From NCBI GenBank assembly GCA_027014065.1, contig JALWEL010000027.1, positions 1 to 5,380 of the forward strand: a stretch of DNA of 5,380 bases, given 5' to 3'. The DNA is from DHVE2 group archaeon (GTDB taxonomy: Archaea > Thermoplasmatota > Thermoplasmata > Thermoplasmatales > Aciduliprofundaceae). This document shows, piece after piece, positions 1 through 5,125 of this stretch (its first letter is position 1; every line of letters begins with the position of its first letter). A program made the translations under genes and the position numbers. Below the pieces are notes generated by a model. The model was not told the DNA's origin and searched no databases. It worked only from the letters and a program-made list of their open reading frames with translations.

Positions 1-303
1 ATTTCCGAGAGTTCTTGCGATTAGCGTGACCCAGAGCGATGGGCCATCGGGCCTGAGAATCTTCGTTATTATACTTCCTTCCTCTTTTTTATCCATAACT
101 TTTTTGAGCATGCCTTCTACTTTTTCCCGCTCTTCGGGGACTATGTGACTTAGAAAATTTGTCCCTATGAATTTAGAGATGTCTATACCTCCCCTTTTTC
201 CAATCTCCTCGTTTAATTCAAGTATCTTAAAATTTTCATCTAAGACCACGAGCCCGATAAACGCTTTGTGACATGCCTCACACAGCACATTCTCTTTTTT
301 CAT
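1..303 (-). CDS. PAS-domain protein with N-terminal CxxCH motif (3' part beyond window)
   Basis: An open frame runs from ATG at 303 to the left edge, giving 101 residues with no stop, so the C-terminus is missing. From about residue 14 the sequence looks like a PAS sensor domain: AFIGLVVLDENFKILELN (first strands), a helical IVPEEREKVEGML segment, then TKILRPDGPSLWVTLIAR (last strands). PAS domains bind small ligands or cofactors, or mediate dimerisation, usually ahead of an output domain that cannot be seen here. Just before the PAS core lies C8-E-A-C11-H12, a CxxCH motif. No signal peptide or membrane segment precedes it, so zinc binding or thiol chemistry is more likely than c-type haem. 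No alternative start exists between ATG and the upstream in-frame stop. A TATA-like box about 27 nt upstream suggests a leaderless transcript separate from the tsr3 operon. The PAS fold is fairly sure; the overall function is unknown. Confidence 0.85.
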   Translation of the reverse strand, partial: MKKENVLCEACHKAFIGLVVLDENFKILELNEEIGKRGGIDISKFIGTNFLSHIVPEEREKVEGMLKKVMDKKEEGSIITKILRPDGPSLWVTLIARTLGN

Positions 304-334
304 CTGTCCAAATAATAGAAATGAAATTAATTAA
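304..334 (-). promoter_or_regulatory. Putative leaderless promoter of the PAS gene
   Basis: On the minus strand, TTAATTAA (327-334) is centred about 27 nt upstream of the ATG at 303, the usual distance between an archaeal TATA box and the transcription start. No Shine-Dalgarno sequence lies between box and start, which fits a leaderless mRNA. The call rests on spacing and composition alone. Confidence 0.5.
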
Positions 335-377
335 GGTTGCCCTCGTGGTTATCAAAGAAGATTATCAAGAGCAGAAA

Positions 378-890
378 TTAAATGAATTCTTTCTCCAATT
401 TGAGAATTTCTTCCCACGAATTTGCGTTTGCATAAGCTTCTAAGGGCTCTTTGTTCATCACGAAGAAATTCGGGCCCCACTTGAATATGCTCATGAGCTT
501 TCTTGCCTGCTCTTCGTATCCTATTATGTAAAGCGTCGCAGCCAGGGCCTCGGCGCTGCTCAGCTTTCCAGGATGTCCGTAATTCACAGGGTTTACGGGA
601 ACCAAAAAAGGCAACCGTCGGAAATTTCCACGCAAGCTCCAAAACACCTCACGAGCATGTTCCCAAGAGCAGTCCACCACCGTTATCCCTCTCCGCTCCG
701 CCGTTCTTTTGTCTTTCGGAGAAACGACGCGCTCCGTGAACGGCGAGAGAATTATGCTCCCCGCTGGAATCTTGTTTTTTCTCGTGGTCAAGTTGGCGTA
801 CCCGAACCTCGCTAACTTCTTGGCGGTGCATTTTTTCGGGTCGTCTTGGTTCAAATGCAATATGTGCAGGCGAATCTCAGCGTGGTCCAA
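378..890 (-). CDS. tsr3: 16S rRNA aminocarboxypropyltransferase Tsr3 (DUF367 family)
   Basis: This 170-aa protein matches the Tsr3 family, which transfers the 3-amino-3-carboxypropyl group of S-adenosylmethionine to a hypermodified uridine/pseudouridine in helix 31 of small-subunit rRNA. Family motifs are visible in order: NQDDPKKCTAKKLARFG (residues 14-30), VDCSWEHA (72-79), LPFLVPVNPVNYG (93-105), SSAEALAATLYIIG (111-124), FKWGPNF (136-142) and NKEPLEAY (146-153). The length is typical for archaeal Tsr3. The start is TTG at 888-890: GGAGG lies 7 nt upstream, no ATG lies nearby, and the family usually begins only a few residues before the NQDDPKKC motif. The gene overlaps the 3' end of the PLP-protein gene by 14 nt, so translation is probably coupled. 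It is the last gene of the operon. The family's structural fold resembles SPOUT methyltransferases (established knowledge). Identification is strong. Confidence 0.93.
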   Translation of the reverse strand: MDHAEIRLHILHLNQDDPKKCTAKKLARFGYANLTTRKNKIPAGSIILSPFTERVVSPKDKRTAERRGITVVDCSWEHAREVFWSLRGNFRRLPFLVPVNPVNYGHPGKLSSAEALAATLYIIGYEEQARKLMSIFKWGPNFFVMNKEPLEAYANANSWEEILKLEKEFI

Positions 891-1512
891 ATATACCCCT
901 CCCTATTCGCACTATGTTTGCACCTTCTTCTATTGCGATTCTCCACGAATCAGTCATTCCCATGGAGAGATATTTTACCCCGTATTTCTCTCGAAGGGAA
1001 TCGAAAATTTCCCGGGTGATTTTGAAGTATTTTCTTATTTTCTCTCCCTCCACGGCGGGACCCATGGTCATGACCCCCACTAATTCCACATGATTTAAAT
1101 TCACTATTTCATCGGCCAAATTAATGGCATTCTCCGGAAACACCCCTTTTTTGTTTTCCTCCCGCCCGGAATTTATTTCTATCATGACCGGCATAATTTT
1201 TCCCATGGCGCCGCATCTCTTATCAAGTTCTTTCGCAATCTTCACCGAATCGACGCTCTCTATCACGTGAAAAATTTCGCATGCTTTCTTCACTTTGTTT
1301 CTCTGCAAATGCCCGATGAAATGCCATTCCACATCTTTTTTTATTTCTCTGTATTTTTTTGCGGCCTCCTGCACGTAGTTCTCCCCAATGAGCTTCACTC
1401 CTGCATCTATGGCCTTTTCTATCTCCTCCACGCTTCTGCCCTTGGTCGCAGCGAGGAGTCTCACGTGAGGGGGCAGTTCTTCTAAAATCCTTCTAACGTT
1501 TTCTTCGATCAT
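877..1512 (-). CDS. yggS: YggS/PROSC-family pyridoxal-phosphate homeostasis protein
   Basis: This 211-aa single-domain protein has the alanine-racemase-like TIM-barrel fold of the COG0325 family, which binds pyridoxal 5'-phosphate and keeps the free PLP pool in balance; no enzymatic reaction is established for the family. Visible motifs are LLAATKGR with the expected PLP-lysine K24, GENYVQEA (43-50), WHFIGHLQRNKVK (63-75), a SVDS segment, EINSGREENKKGV, GVMTMGP, and near the C-terminus LSMGMTDSW followed by EEGANIVRIGRGIFG, which makes the phosphate-binding end. The frame extends 24 residues further upstream, but that stretch is basic, unlike the family, and lies inside the preceding gene. 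ATG at 1510-1512 gives the family's N-terminus and forms an ATGA overlap with the regulator's stop. No clear Shine-Dalgarno sequence precedes it, so re-initiation after the regulator is likely. The gene is second in a regulator-yggS-tsr3 operon. Confidence 0.95.
   Translation of the reverse strand: MIEENVRRILEELPPHVRLLAATKGRSVEEIEKAIDAGVKLIGENYVQEAAKKYREIKKDVEWHFIGHLQRNKVKKACEIFHVIESVDSVKIAKELDKRCGAMGKIMPVMIEINSGREENKKGVFPENAINLADEIVNLNHVELVGVMTMGPAVEGEKIRKYFKITREIFDSLREKYGVKYLSMGMTDSWRIAIEEGANIVRIGRGIFGPR
898..902 (-). promoter_or_regulatory. Shine-Dalgarno sequence fixing the TTG start of tsr3
   Basis: GGAGG on the minus strand sits 7 nt upstream of the TTG codon at 888-890, inside the coding sequence of the preceding gene. 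It is the main support for this non-ATG start. Confidence 0.65.
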
Positions 1513-1874
1513 TTGTTTAGAGAATCGGCGAACTCCATTATCTTTTTTGCGGTCTCGTCGCTTATTATGTGCTCTATGACGCATGCGTCCTTGTTGGCGA
1601 TGTCTTCGCTCACACCCAAATGCATGAAGAGCTTCTTTATGGCATTGTGCTTTTTCTCCAATTCCACAGCTAATTTCAAGCCCTTCTCGGTCAAATCCAC
1701 ATTTCTGTATTTCTCGTATTTCACATACCCCTCGTTGGAGAGCTTCTGGAGCATCTCGGTGACGCTCGAAGGTTTCACGCCCATGTACCTCGCAAGCTCT
1801 ATCGCTCTAATGTATCCCCTTTCTTTCTTCAACTCGTACATCCTCTCTATGTACTTCTCCCTAATTTCTTTCAC
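1509..1874 (-). CDS. DtxR/MntR-family metal-dependent transcriptional regulator (short form)
   Basis: This 121-aa protein aligns along its length with bacterial MntR and the first two domains of DtxR. The winged helix-turn-helix occupies residues 5-65, with the recognition segment VKPSSVTEMLQKL (33-45) and wing KYEKYRNVDLTEKG. The helical dimerisation and metal domain follows (66-121). The SH3-like third domain of DtxR is absent, as in MntR. By alignment, C98, E101 and H102 (DACVIEH) match the DtxR primary-site ligands C102, E105 and H106, and H76 matches H79/H77. The position of MntR D8 and DtxR M10 is K7, and the DtxR ancillary ligands E83 and H98 become K80 and N94. The Cys suggests an iron-type regulator, but metal specificity is inferred. 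The start is GTG at 1872-1874; the nearby ATG at 1874-1876 runs straight into TGA. First gene of the operon, divergent from a surface-protein gene. Confidence 0.93.
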   Translation of the reverse strand: MKEIREKYIERMYELKKERGYIRAIELARYMGVKPSSVTEMLQKLSNEGYVKYEKYRNVDLTEKGLKLAVELEKKHNAIKKLFMHLGVSEDIANKDACVIEHIISDETAKKIMEFADSLNK

Positions 1875-1912
1875 ATAACCGAAATTGATTAGATTTATTT
1901 AAATTTTTTCGG
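1875..1912 (-). promoter_or_regulatory. Promoter of the regulator-yggS-tsr3 operon, flanked by an inverted repeat
   Basis: Reading the minus strand, a TATA box TTTAAATAAAT (1893-1903) preceded by an A-rich BRE-like stretch is centred about 24 nt from the GTG start, so the mRNA should be leaderless or nearly so. The short inverted repeat CCGAAA (1879-1884) / TTTCGG (1907-1912) brackets the TATA box and could be an autoregulatory operator. The promoter is well supported by position; the operator is speculative. Confidence 0.6.
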
Positions 1913-1921
1913 ATCTGTTTA

Positions 1922-1957
1922 TTCGAAGAATGTACCAATGTTTGAAGATTGTACCAC
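1922..1957 (+). repeat. Tandem 13-nt direct repeat upstream of the surface-protein promoter
   Basis: GAAGAATGTACCA (1925-1937) and GAAGATTGTACCA (1944-1956) differ at one base and are spaced 19 bp start to start, close to two helical turns. With flanks, 14 of 16 bases match between 1922-1937 and 1941-1956. The second copy ends just before the BRE/TATA region of the rightward gene, a common place for archaeal activator binding. No protein is known to bind here. Confidence 0.55.
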
Positions 1958-1962
1958 AAATC

Positions 1963-2001
1963 AATTATATACCCCTATAGATGTTGAATTGGTGATGTAA
2001 A
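1963..2001 (+). promoter_or_regulatory. Promoter and Shine-Dalgarno sequence of the 378-aa surface-protein gene
   Basis: AATTATATA (1963-1971) is a good archaeal TATA box, placing the transcription start around 1990. GGTGAT (1991-1996), a typical archaeal Shine-Dalgarno sequence, lies 5 nt before the ATG at 2002. The leader would therefore be very short but could carry the ribosome-binding site. Confidence 0.6.
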
Positions 2002-3138
2002 ATGAAAAAAGGGATAATAATGGCTGTATCGCTGTTTCTCCTCGTTGGTATGATTCCAGCCTTCGCATCGGCCAGCGAGCACGGCGGAATGGAAAGGATG
2101 AGTGAATGGGGACATTTCAATTACACCTCAGGTTTGGCAGTGGGCAAATTCGTGAAATTCGAGATAAACCCCACCAGCGGGGAAATTAAAAATTACGCGG
2201 TGAACGGAACCAAGGTCTTCTCATCGATAACTTATGAGAACGCCACGCAGGGAAACGTGATGGTAAAAGGTTCTAATCTATTCTACTACGGGATGGGCAT
2301 GAAGCTCAACTGGAGCAACATGGGCCACAGATTCGGATACATGTGGAGGTTCGTTCACTCCCATGATAATCCCGCCGGAGTTCTTCACATTGTGGTGTAC
2401 GGAGGCGACACGATAACTTACAAGCTCGCCGACGGGCTGAGCGCTGAGAAAACAGGAAATCATACCGTAACGATAAGCGGAGAAATCAACGGTATTCTGG
2501 TGTTCACCGGAAATGCGGATGTTAATGGGAATTCAATTGAGGTGAAATTGGGCACCAACGAGTTCAACTTTGGCAACTACACGTACAAGGGAGGAAGCGC
2601 CGTATTCATAAGAACCGGAGCATGGCACATGCAGAAACAGCTCAAAGAGAGAATAATAAAGGCAATAAGCGAGGGCAGAGTCGGTGGAGAGATACACGTG
2701 GGTAAATATGTGGATTTCACCAATTACACATACGGATTCCACGCCAAGATTCAAAACGTGGAAAAGAACAGGTTGAAGATAACGGTGGAGTCCGAGAACC
2801 ACGAGGGAAAAGTCGTTATGATTAATGTGAACAAGAGCGATATGCAGTACGACTCATCGCACAAGATAGTGGTGAAATTAGATGGAAATGCGCTTAGAAT
2901 GACTTCGGAGAATGATGTTCTTGCCGGGGGAAGTGAAGGGAAGTACGCGGTGATTGATAACGGGAACTCTGTCATGATATTAGTTTATGTACCGCACTTC
3001 TCAGAGCATACAGTGGATGTGGAGAGCCAATCTGTGAATCCAATCGAGATCATGGGCAACCCAATGTACATGGGCATAATAATTGCAGTTGTGGTGATAA
3101 TCATCATTGCCGCCGTGGCAATCAAGAAGAGACGATGA
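2002..3138 (+). CDS. Secreted, C-terminally membrane-anchored surface protein, His/Met-rich, function unknown
   Basis: I do not recognise a family for this 378-aa protein. Residues 1-24 form a signal peptide (KK, a hydrophobic core, then AFASAS). Residues about 357-374 form one membrane helix followed by the basic tail KKRR, so residues 25-355 should be outside the cell. The ectodomain is beta-rich and cysteine-free. It carries eight N-x-S/T sequons (N40, 68, 80, 103, 153, 192, 241, 277), as expected of a glycosylated archaeal surface protein. It has 14 histidines and many methionines, with a dense cluster at residues 97-121 (GMGMKLNW, NMGHRFGYMW, HSHD). Two segments look alike, VGKFVKF with ITYENATQGNVMV (47-88) and VGKYVDF with ITVESENHEGKVVMI (233-274), suggesting an internal duplication. 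The gene diverges from the DtxR-like regulator, so a metal-related role is possible but unproven. It has its own promoter and a T-tract terminator. Confidence 0.9.
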   Translation: MKKGIIMAVSLFLLVGMIPAFASASEHGGMERMSEWGHFNYTSGLAVGKFVKFEINPTSGEIKNYAVNGTKVFSSITYENATQGNVMVKGSNLFYYGMGMKLNWSNMGHRFGYMWRFVHSHDNPAGVLHIVVYGGDTITYKLADGLSAEKTGNHTVTISGEINGILVFTGNADVNGNSIEVKLGTNEFNFGNYTYKGGSAVFIRTGAWHMQKQLKERIIKAISEGRVGGEIHVGKYVDFTNYTYGFHAKIQNVEKNRLKITVESENHEGKVVMINVNKSDMQYDSSHKIVVKLDGNALRMTSENDVLAGGSEGKYAVIDNGNSVMILVYVPHFSEHTVDVESQSVNPIEIMGNPMYMGIIIAVVVIIIIAAVAIKKRR

Positions 3139-3150
3139 CGCCGCCATCAC

Positions 3151-3171
3151 TTCTTTTTTTCTTTCTTTTTT
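3151..3171 (+). terminator. Oligo-T terminator after the 378-aa surface-protein gene
   Basis: A run of 18 T in 21 bases begins 13 nt after the TGA at 3136-3138. No strong hairpin precedes it, which is the usual form of intrinsic termination in archaea. It separates this gene from the next promoter. Confidence 0.65.
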
Positions 3172-3177
3172 GCTCAT

Positions 3178-3212
3178 AAATTTTAAATACTCTGTGTTCT
3201 TCCTCCAATAAG
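3178..3212 (+). promoter_or_regulatory. Leaderless promoter of the calcium-loop protein gene
   Basis: TTTTAAATA (3181-3189) is centred about 28 nt before the ATG at 3213. There is no Shine-Dalgarno sequence in between, which fits leaderless transcription independent of the upstream gene. Confidence 0.6.
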
Positions 3213-3776
3213 ATGAGAAAGGCAATACTCGTGATGACACTGACCATTTCGCTGCTACTGGTGACATTTGCTAATGCGCTTCCACCTAACCATGGTGAGG
3301 AGAAAAGCATATATCCGACTGTAACCCTCTACTTTTCCGACGGAACCTCCGCTAATATTACTGGTAAAGTGTGGTCCGGAACTATATTCCCCATAGTAGA
3401 AGGATCTATCCACAGCTATGACTGGTCAAAGAAAATCAAGTACCTGTTTTTCGATAAAACCCTCAAGGGTCTTAATCCATACGGCTTGGACTTCATAAGG
3501 GCAATGGAGAAATACACCCTGAAGGATTTCGAGACTAACTTTTACAAGTTAGTTAACGAGTCAATGAGCGACATAAAGAATCTGGACTCCGATGGCGATG
3601 GATACACCAATATCGAGGAGCTCAACGCGGGTACATATCCCGGAGATCCAGATGATCACCCTGGAATGAATCAGGAGGAGATCTGGAACGAGTACGGGGG
3701 TTATATCACAATCACAGTTATAGTTGCCTCGATTTTCGTTCTCTACTTCGTGTTCAACAGGGAGAAGAAGGATTAA
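3213..3776 (+). CDS. Membrane-anchored surface protein with an EF-hand-type calcium loop, function unknown
   Basis: This 187-aa protein has a signal peptide (residues 1-22, cleavage likely after FANA), an ectodomain of about 140 residues, and one C-terminal membrane segment (about 164-181) followed by the charged tail NREKKD. At 125-136 lies DSDGDGYTNIEE, a canonical calcium loop with D125, D127, D129, G130, N133 and E136 in the x, y, z and -z positions. It is followed by LNAGTYPGDPDD, the layout seen in many secreted dockerin-like or thrombospondin type 3-like segments. Only one loop is present, so it resembles a calcium-stabilised juxtamembrane spacer rather than a dockerin. Two sequons (N48, N115) lie in the ectodomain; there is no cysteine. 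The first half (residues 30-120) resembles nothing I can name. Both architecture and position match the preceding surface protein. Its stop codon overlaps that of the convergent permease gene. Confidence 0.87.
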   Translation: MRKAILVMTLTISLLLVTFANALPPNHGEEKSIYPTVTLYFSDGTSANITGKVWSGTIFPIVEGSIHSYDWSKKIKYLFFDKTLKGLNPYGLDFIRAMEKYTLKDFETNFYKLVNESMSDIKNLDSDGDGYTNIEELNAGTYPGDPDDHPGMNQEEIWNEYGGYITITVIVASIFVLYFVFNREKKD

Positions 3777-5125
3777 TCGAAGTAAACCCATTTTTTCTTG
3801 CCCTTTTTGATGCTTATCTCTCCGATTATTAGCATAAATGCGGCGGTGGCTCCGATTACCACGTAGCTGATCCATTCTAATCTAAGGCTCGAAATTGTCA
3901 GAATTATTCCCGGAACCACGCTGAAAAGGCTGAACTTCATCACGATTTCCGGGTCAAAGAGCATACTTGTCACTCGATATCCTGCCAAATATGCCGTTAT
4001 GGCGAGAAGATAAAAAACGTTGAGGTAGAACAGGAGAAAAGAAGGAAGGAGAAACACGGGATTGCTGAGATTTAGAAATAGAATTATAGGGATTGAGATG
4101 AGCGAAACGATGATTACATGGGCTTTCATATGAGTTTTAATCATATCCCAAGGAGATAGGGGAAGTATGGCCATATAGTGATAATCGTCCATTATGGTGA
4201 GCCATGAGTAAATCACCGTTGAGAATATGGAGAGCATGACAGTTAGAGAAAGAGGGGTGTAAATATCCCCTGAGGATATGGAGTTGAGAACCCTCACAAA
4301 TATGAACAGGAGAATCATGGGCAGGAAATATGTGAGGGTGGATTTCACTATGATTCCCCCGCGAACCACGTCAATCATTTCCTTTGCGAGCATAATGTCT
4401 TTAAACCTGAGGTGATATTTTTTCAGTTTTTCTGCCCTTTCTTTTCTTCTCTCCACGAGTTCGTTTGGAGTCAGGAGATACGCGATTCCCGAGAAAGAGA
4501 GAATGACTCCGATGGAAATGAGGAGATAAAAGGGATTCTTTGTGATTTGGAACTCCGCCACGTAAAAGGGCAGGATGTGGAAATAGGAAAGGATGAGGTA
4601 TAGGAAAACAACGGTGAGAAAAGAAATATAGGCGATTTTAGAGCGATAGTAGAGGGGGAATGAGAGATAAGAAGTAGAGTATCCGAGGAACATGGAAAAG
4701 AGGATTGAGAGCGAGAATATGGAAATCTGAATCACGGAGAAATGGGAAAATGGGATAGATATGAGAAGGCCCACGAACATTGGTAGGATGAAGAGGAGGG
4801 TGTAATAAATTGCATCCCTCAAAAACGCGTACAGGTACATCTTTTTCGCGTTAACAGGTAGAATTGAGAATGTGTTCACTAAGGTGAAGCCTTCCATGCT
4901 TCTCCCTAAGAATTCGAAGGAGCCCACGCCGAACCCGTATATGAATGTGCTTATGAGCGTTATGTATATGAACGATGTGTACGGAAAAATCTTGAATACC
5001 TCGTCCACGAACGCGGCGCTTATTGAGGTGAAGAAAATCACGTAGAGGGGAAAAACGAAAAGAGAGTATTTTTTTGCTATAGCCAAATGCCTGCGATACT
5101 CTTCAATCAGGAAGTACCTCAGCAT
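3773..5125 (-). CDS. ABC transporter permease (ABC-2-like exporter), about 12 membrane segments
   Basis: This 450-aa, very hydrophobic protein is the membrane partner of the ATPase encoded just upstream. I count about twelve membrane segments: near residues 20-40, 50-70, 104-124, 131-155, 163-184 and 198-218, then 262-282, 292-312, 335-352, 355-382, 396-416 and 418-437. A charged cytoplasmic stretch at about 220-258 (NELVERRKERAEKLKK) divides two six-helix halves. Each half has the sequence ST-x-IY followed by an ILP motif and a short amphipathic run (59-63 with 88-90, and 302-306 with 320-322), suggesting an internal duplication. The tail KKGKKKWVYFD is basic. The start is ATG at 5123-5125 with AAGGAGGT 5 nt upstream. 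The gene overlaps the ATPase by 23 nt. Exported substrate unknown; it could be lipid, peptide or drug. The permease call rests on topology and context more than on sequence motifs. Confidence 0.85.
   Translation of the reverse strand: MLRYFLIEEYRRHLAIAKKYSLFVFPLYVIFFTSISAAFVDEVFKIFPYTSFIYITLISTFIYGFGVGSFEFLGRSMEGFTLVNTFSILPVNAKKMYLYAFLRDAIYYTLLFILPMFVGLLISIPFSHFSVIQISIFSLSILFSMFLGYSTSYLSFPLYYRSKIAYISFLTVVFLYLILSYFHILPFYVAEFQITKNPFYLLISIGVILSFSGIAYLLTPNELVERRKERAEKLKKYHLRFKDIMLAKEMIDVVRGGIIVKSTLTYFLPMILLFIFVRVLNSISSGDIYTPLSLTVMLSIFSTVIYSWLTIMDDYHYMAILPLSPWDMIKTHMKAHVIIVSLISIPIILFLNLSNPVFLLPSFLLFYLNVFYLLAITAYLAGYRVTSMLFDPEIVMKFSLFSVVPGIILTISSLRLEWISYVVIGATAAFMLIIGEISIKKGKKKWVYFD
3791..3808 (+). 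terminator. Possible oligo-T terminator lying inside the convergent permease gene
   Basis: Two T runs (3791-3796 and 3804-3808) follow the plus-strand stop at 3774-3776 by about 15 nt. The same bases encode the lysine-rich tail of the permease on the other strand. With no intergenic space, this is the first place where the plus-strand transcript could end. Confidence 0.4.

Noticed and set aside
268..282. Reading CEACH as proof of a cytochrome c
   Set aside because: Covalent haem c attachment takes place outside the cytoplasm, and this protein begins with no signal or membrane segment; the motif is reported only as unexplained.
709..1083. A 124-codon plus-strand frame across the tsr3/yggS junction
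   Set aside because: It opposes two clearly identified genes, has no family features and no Shine-Dalgarno or TATA support.
1513..1584. A 24-residue N-terminal extension of the YggS-family protein
   Set aside because: It lies inside the regulator gene, is very basic and unlike the family; ATG at 1512 gives the family N-terminus and an ATGA overlap.
1513..1878. A 121-codon plus-strand frame opposite the regulator gene
   Set aside because: It is the antisense of a well-recognised DtxR-family gene, with a composition typical of complementary reading and no promoter of its own.
3139..3212. A small gene or structured RNA between the two surface-protein genes
   Set aside because: The 74 nt are accounted for by a T-tract terminator and a TATA box; no further coding or hairpin signal is visible.
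3561..3875. A 104-codon minus-strand frame spanning the convergent gene ends
   Set aside because: It crosses the 3' ends of two genes with convincing signal-peptide and membrane features and shows only an antisense-like composition.
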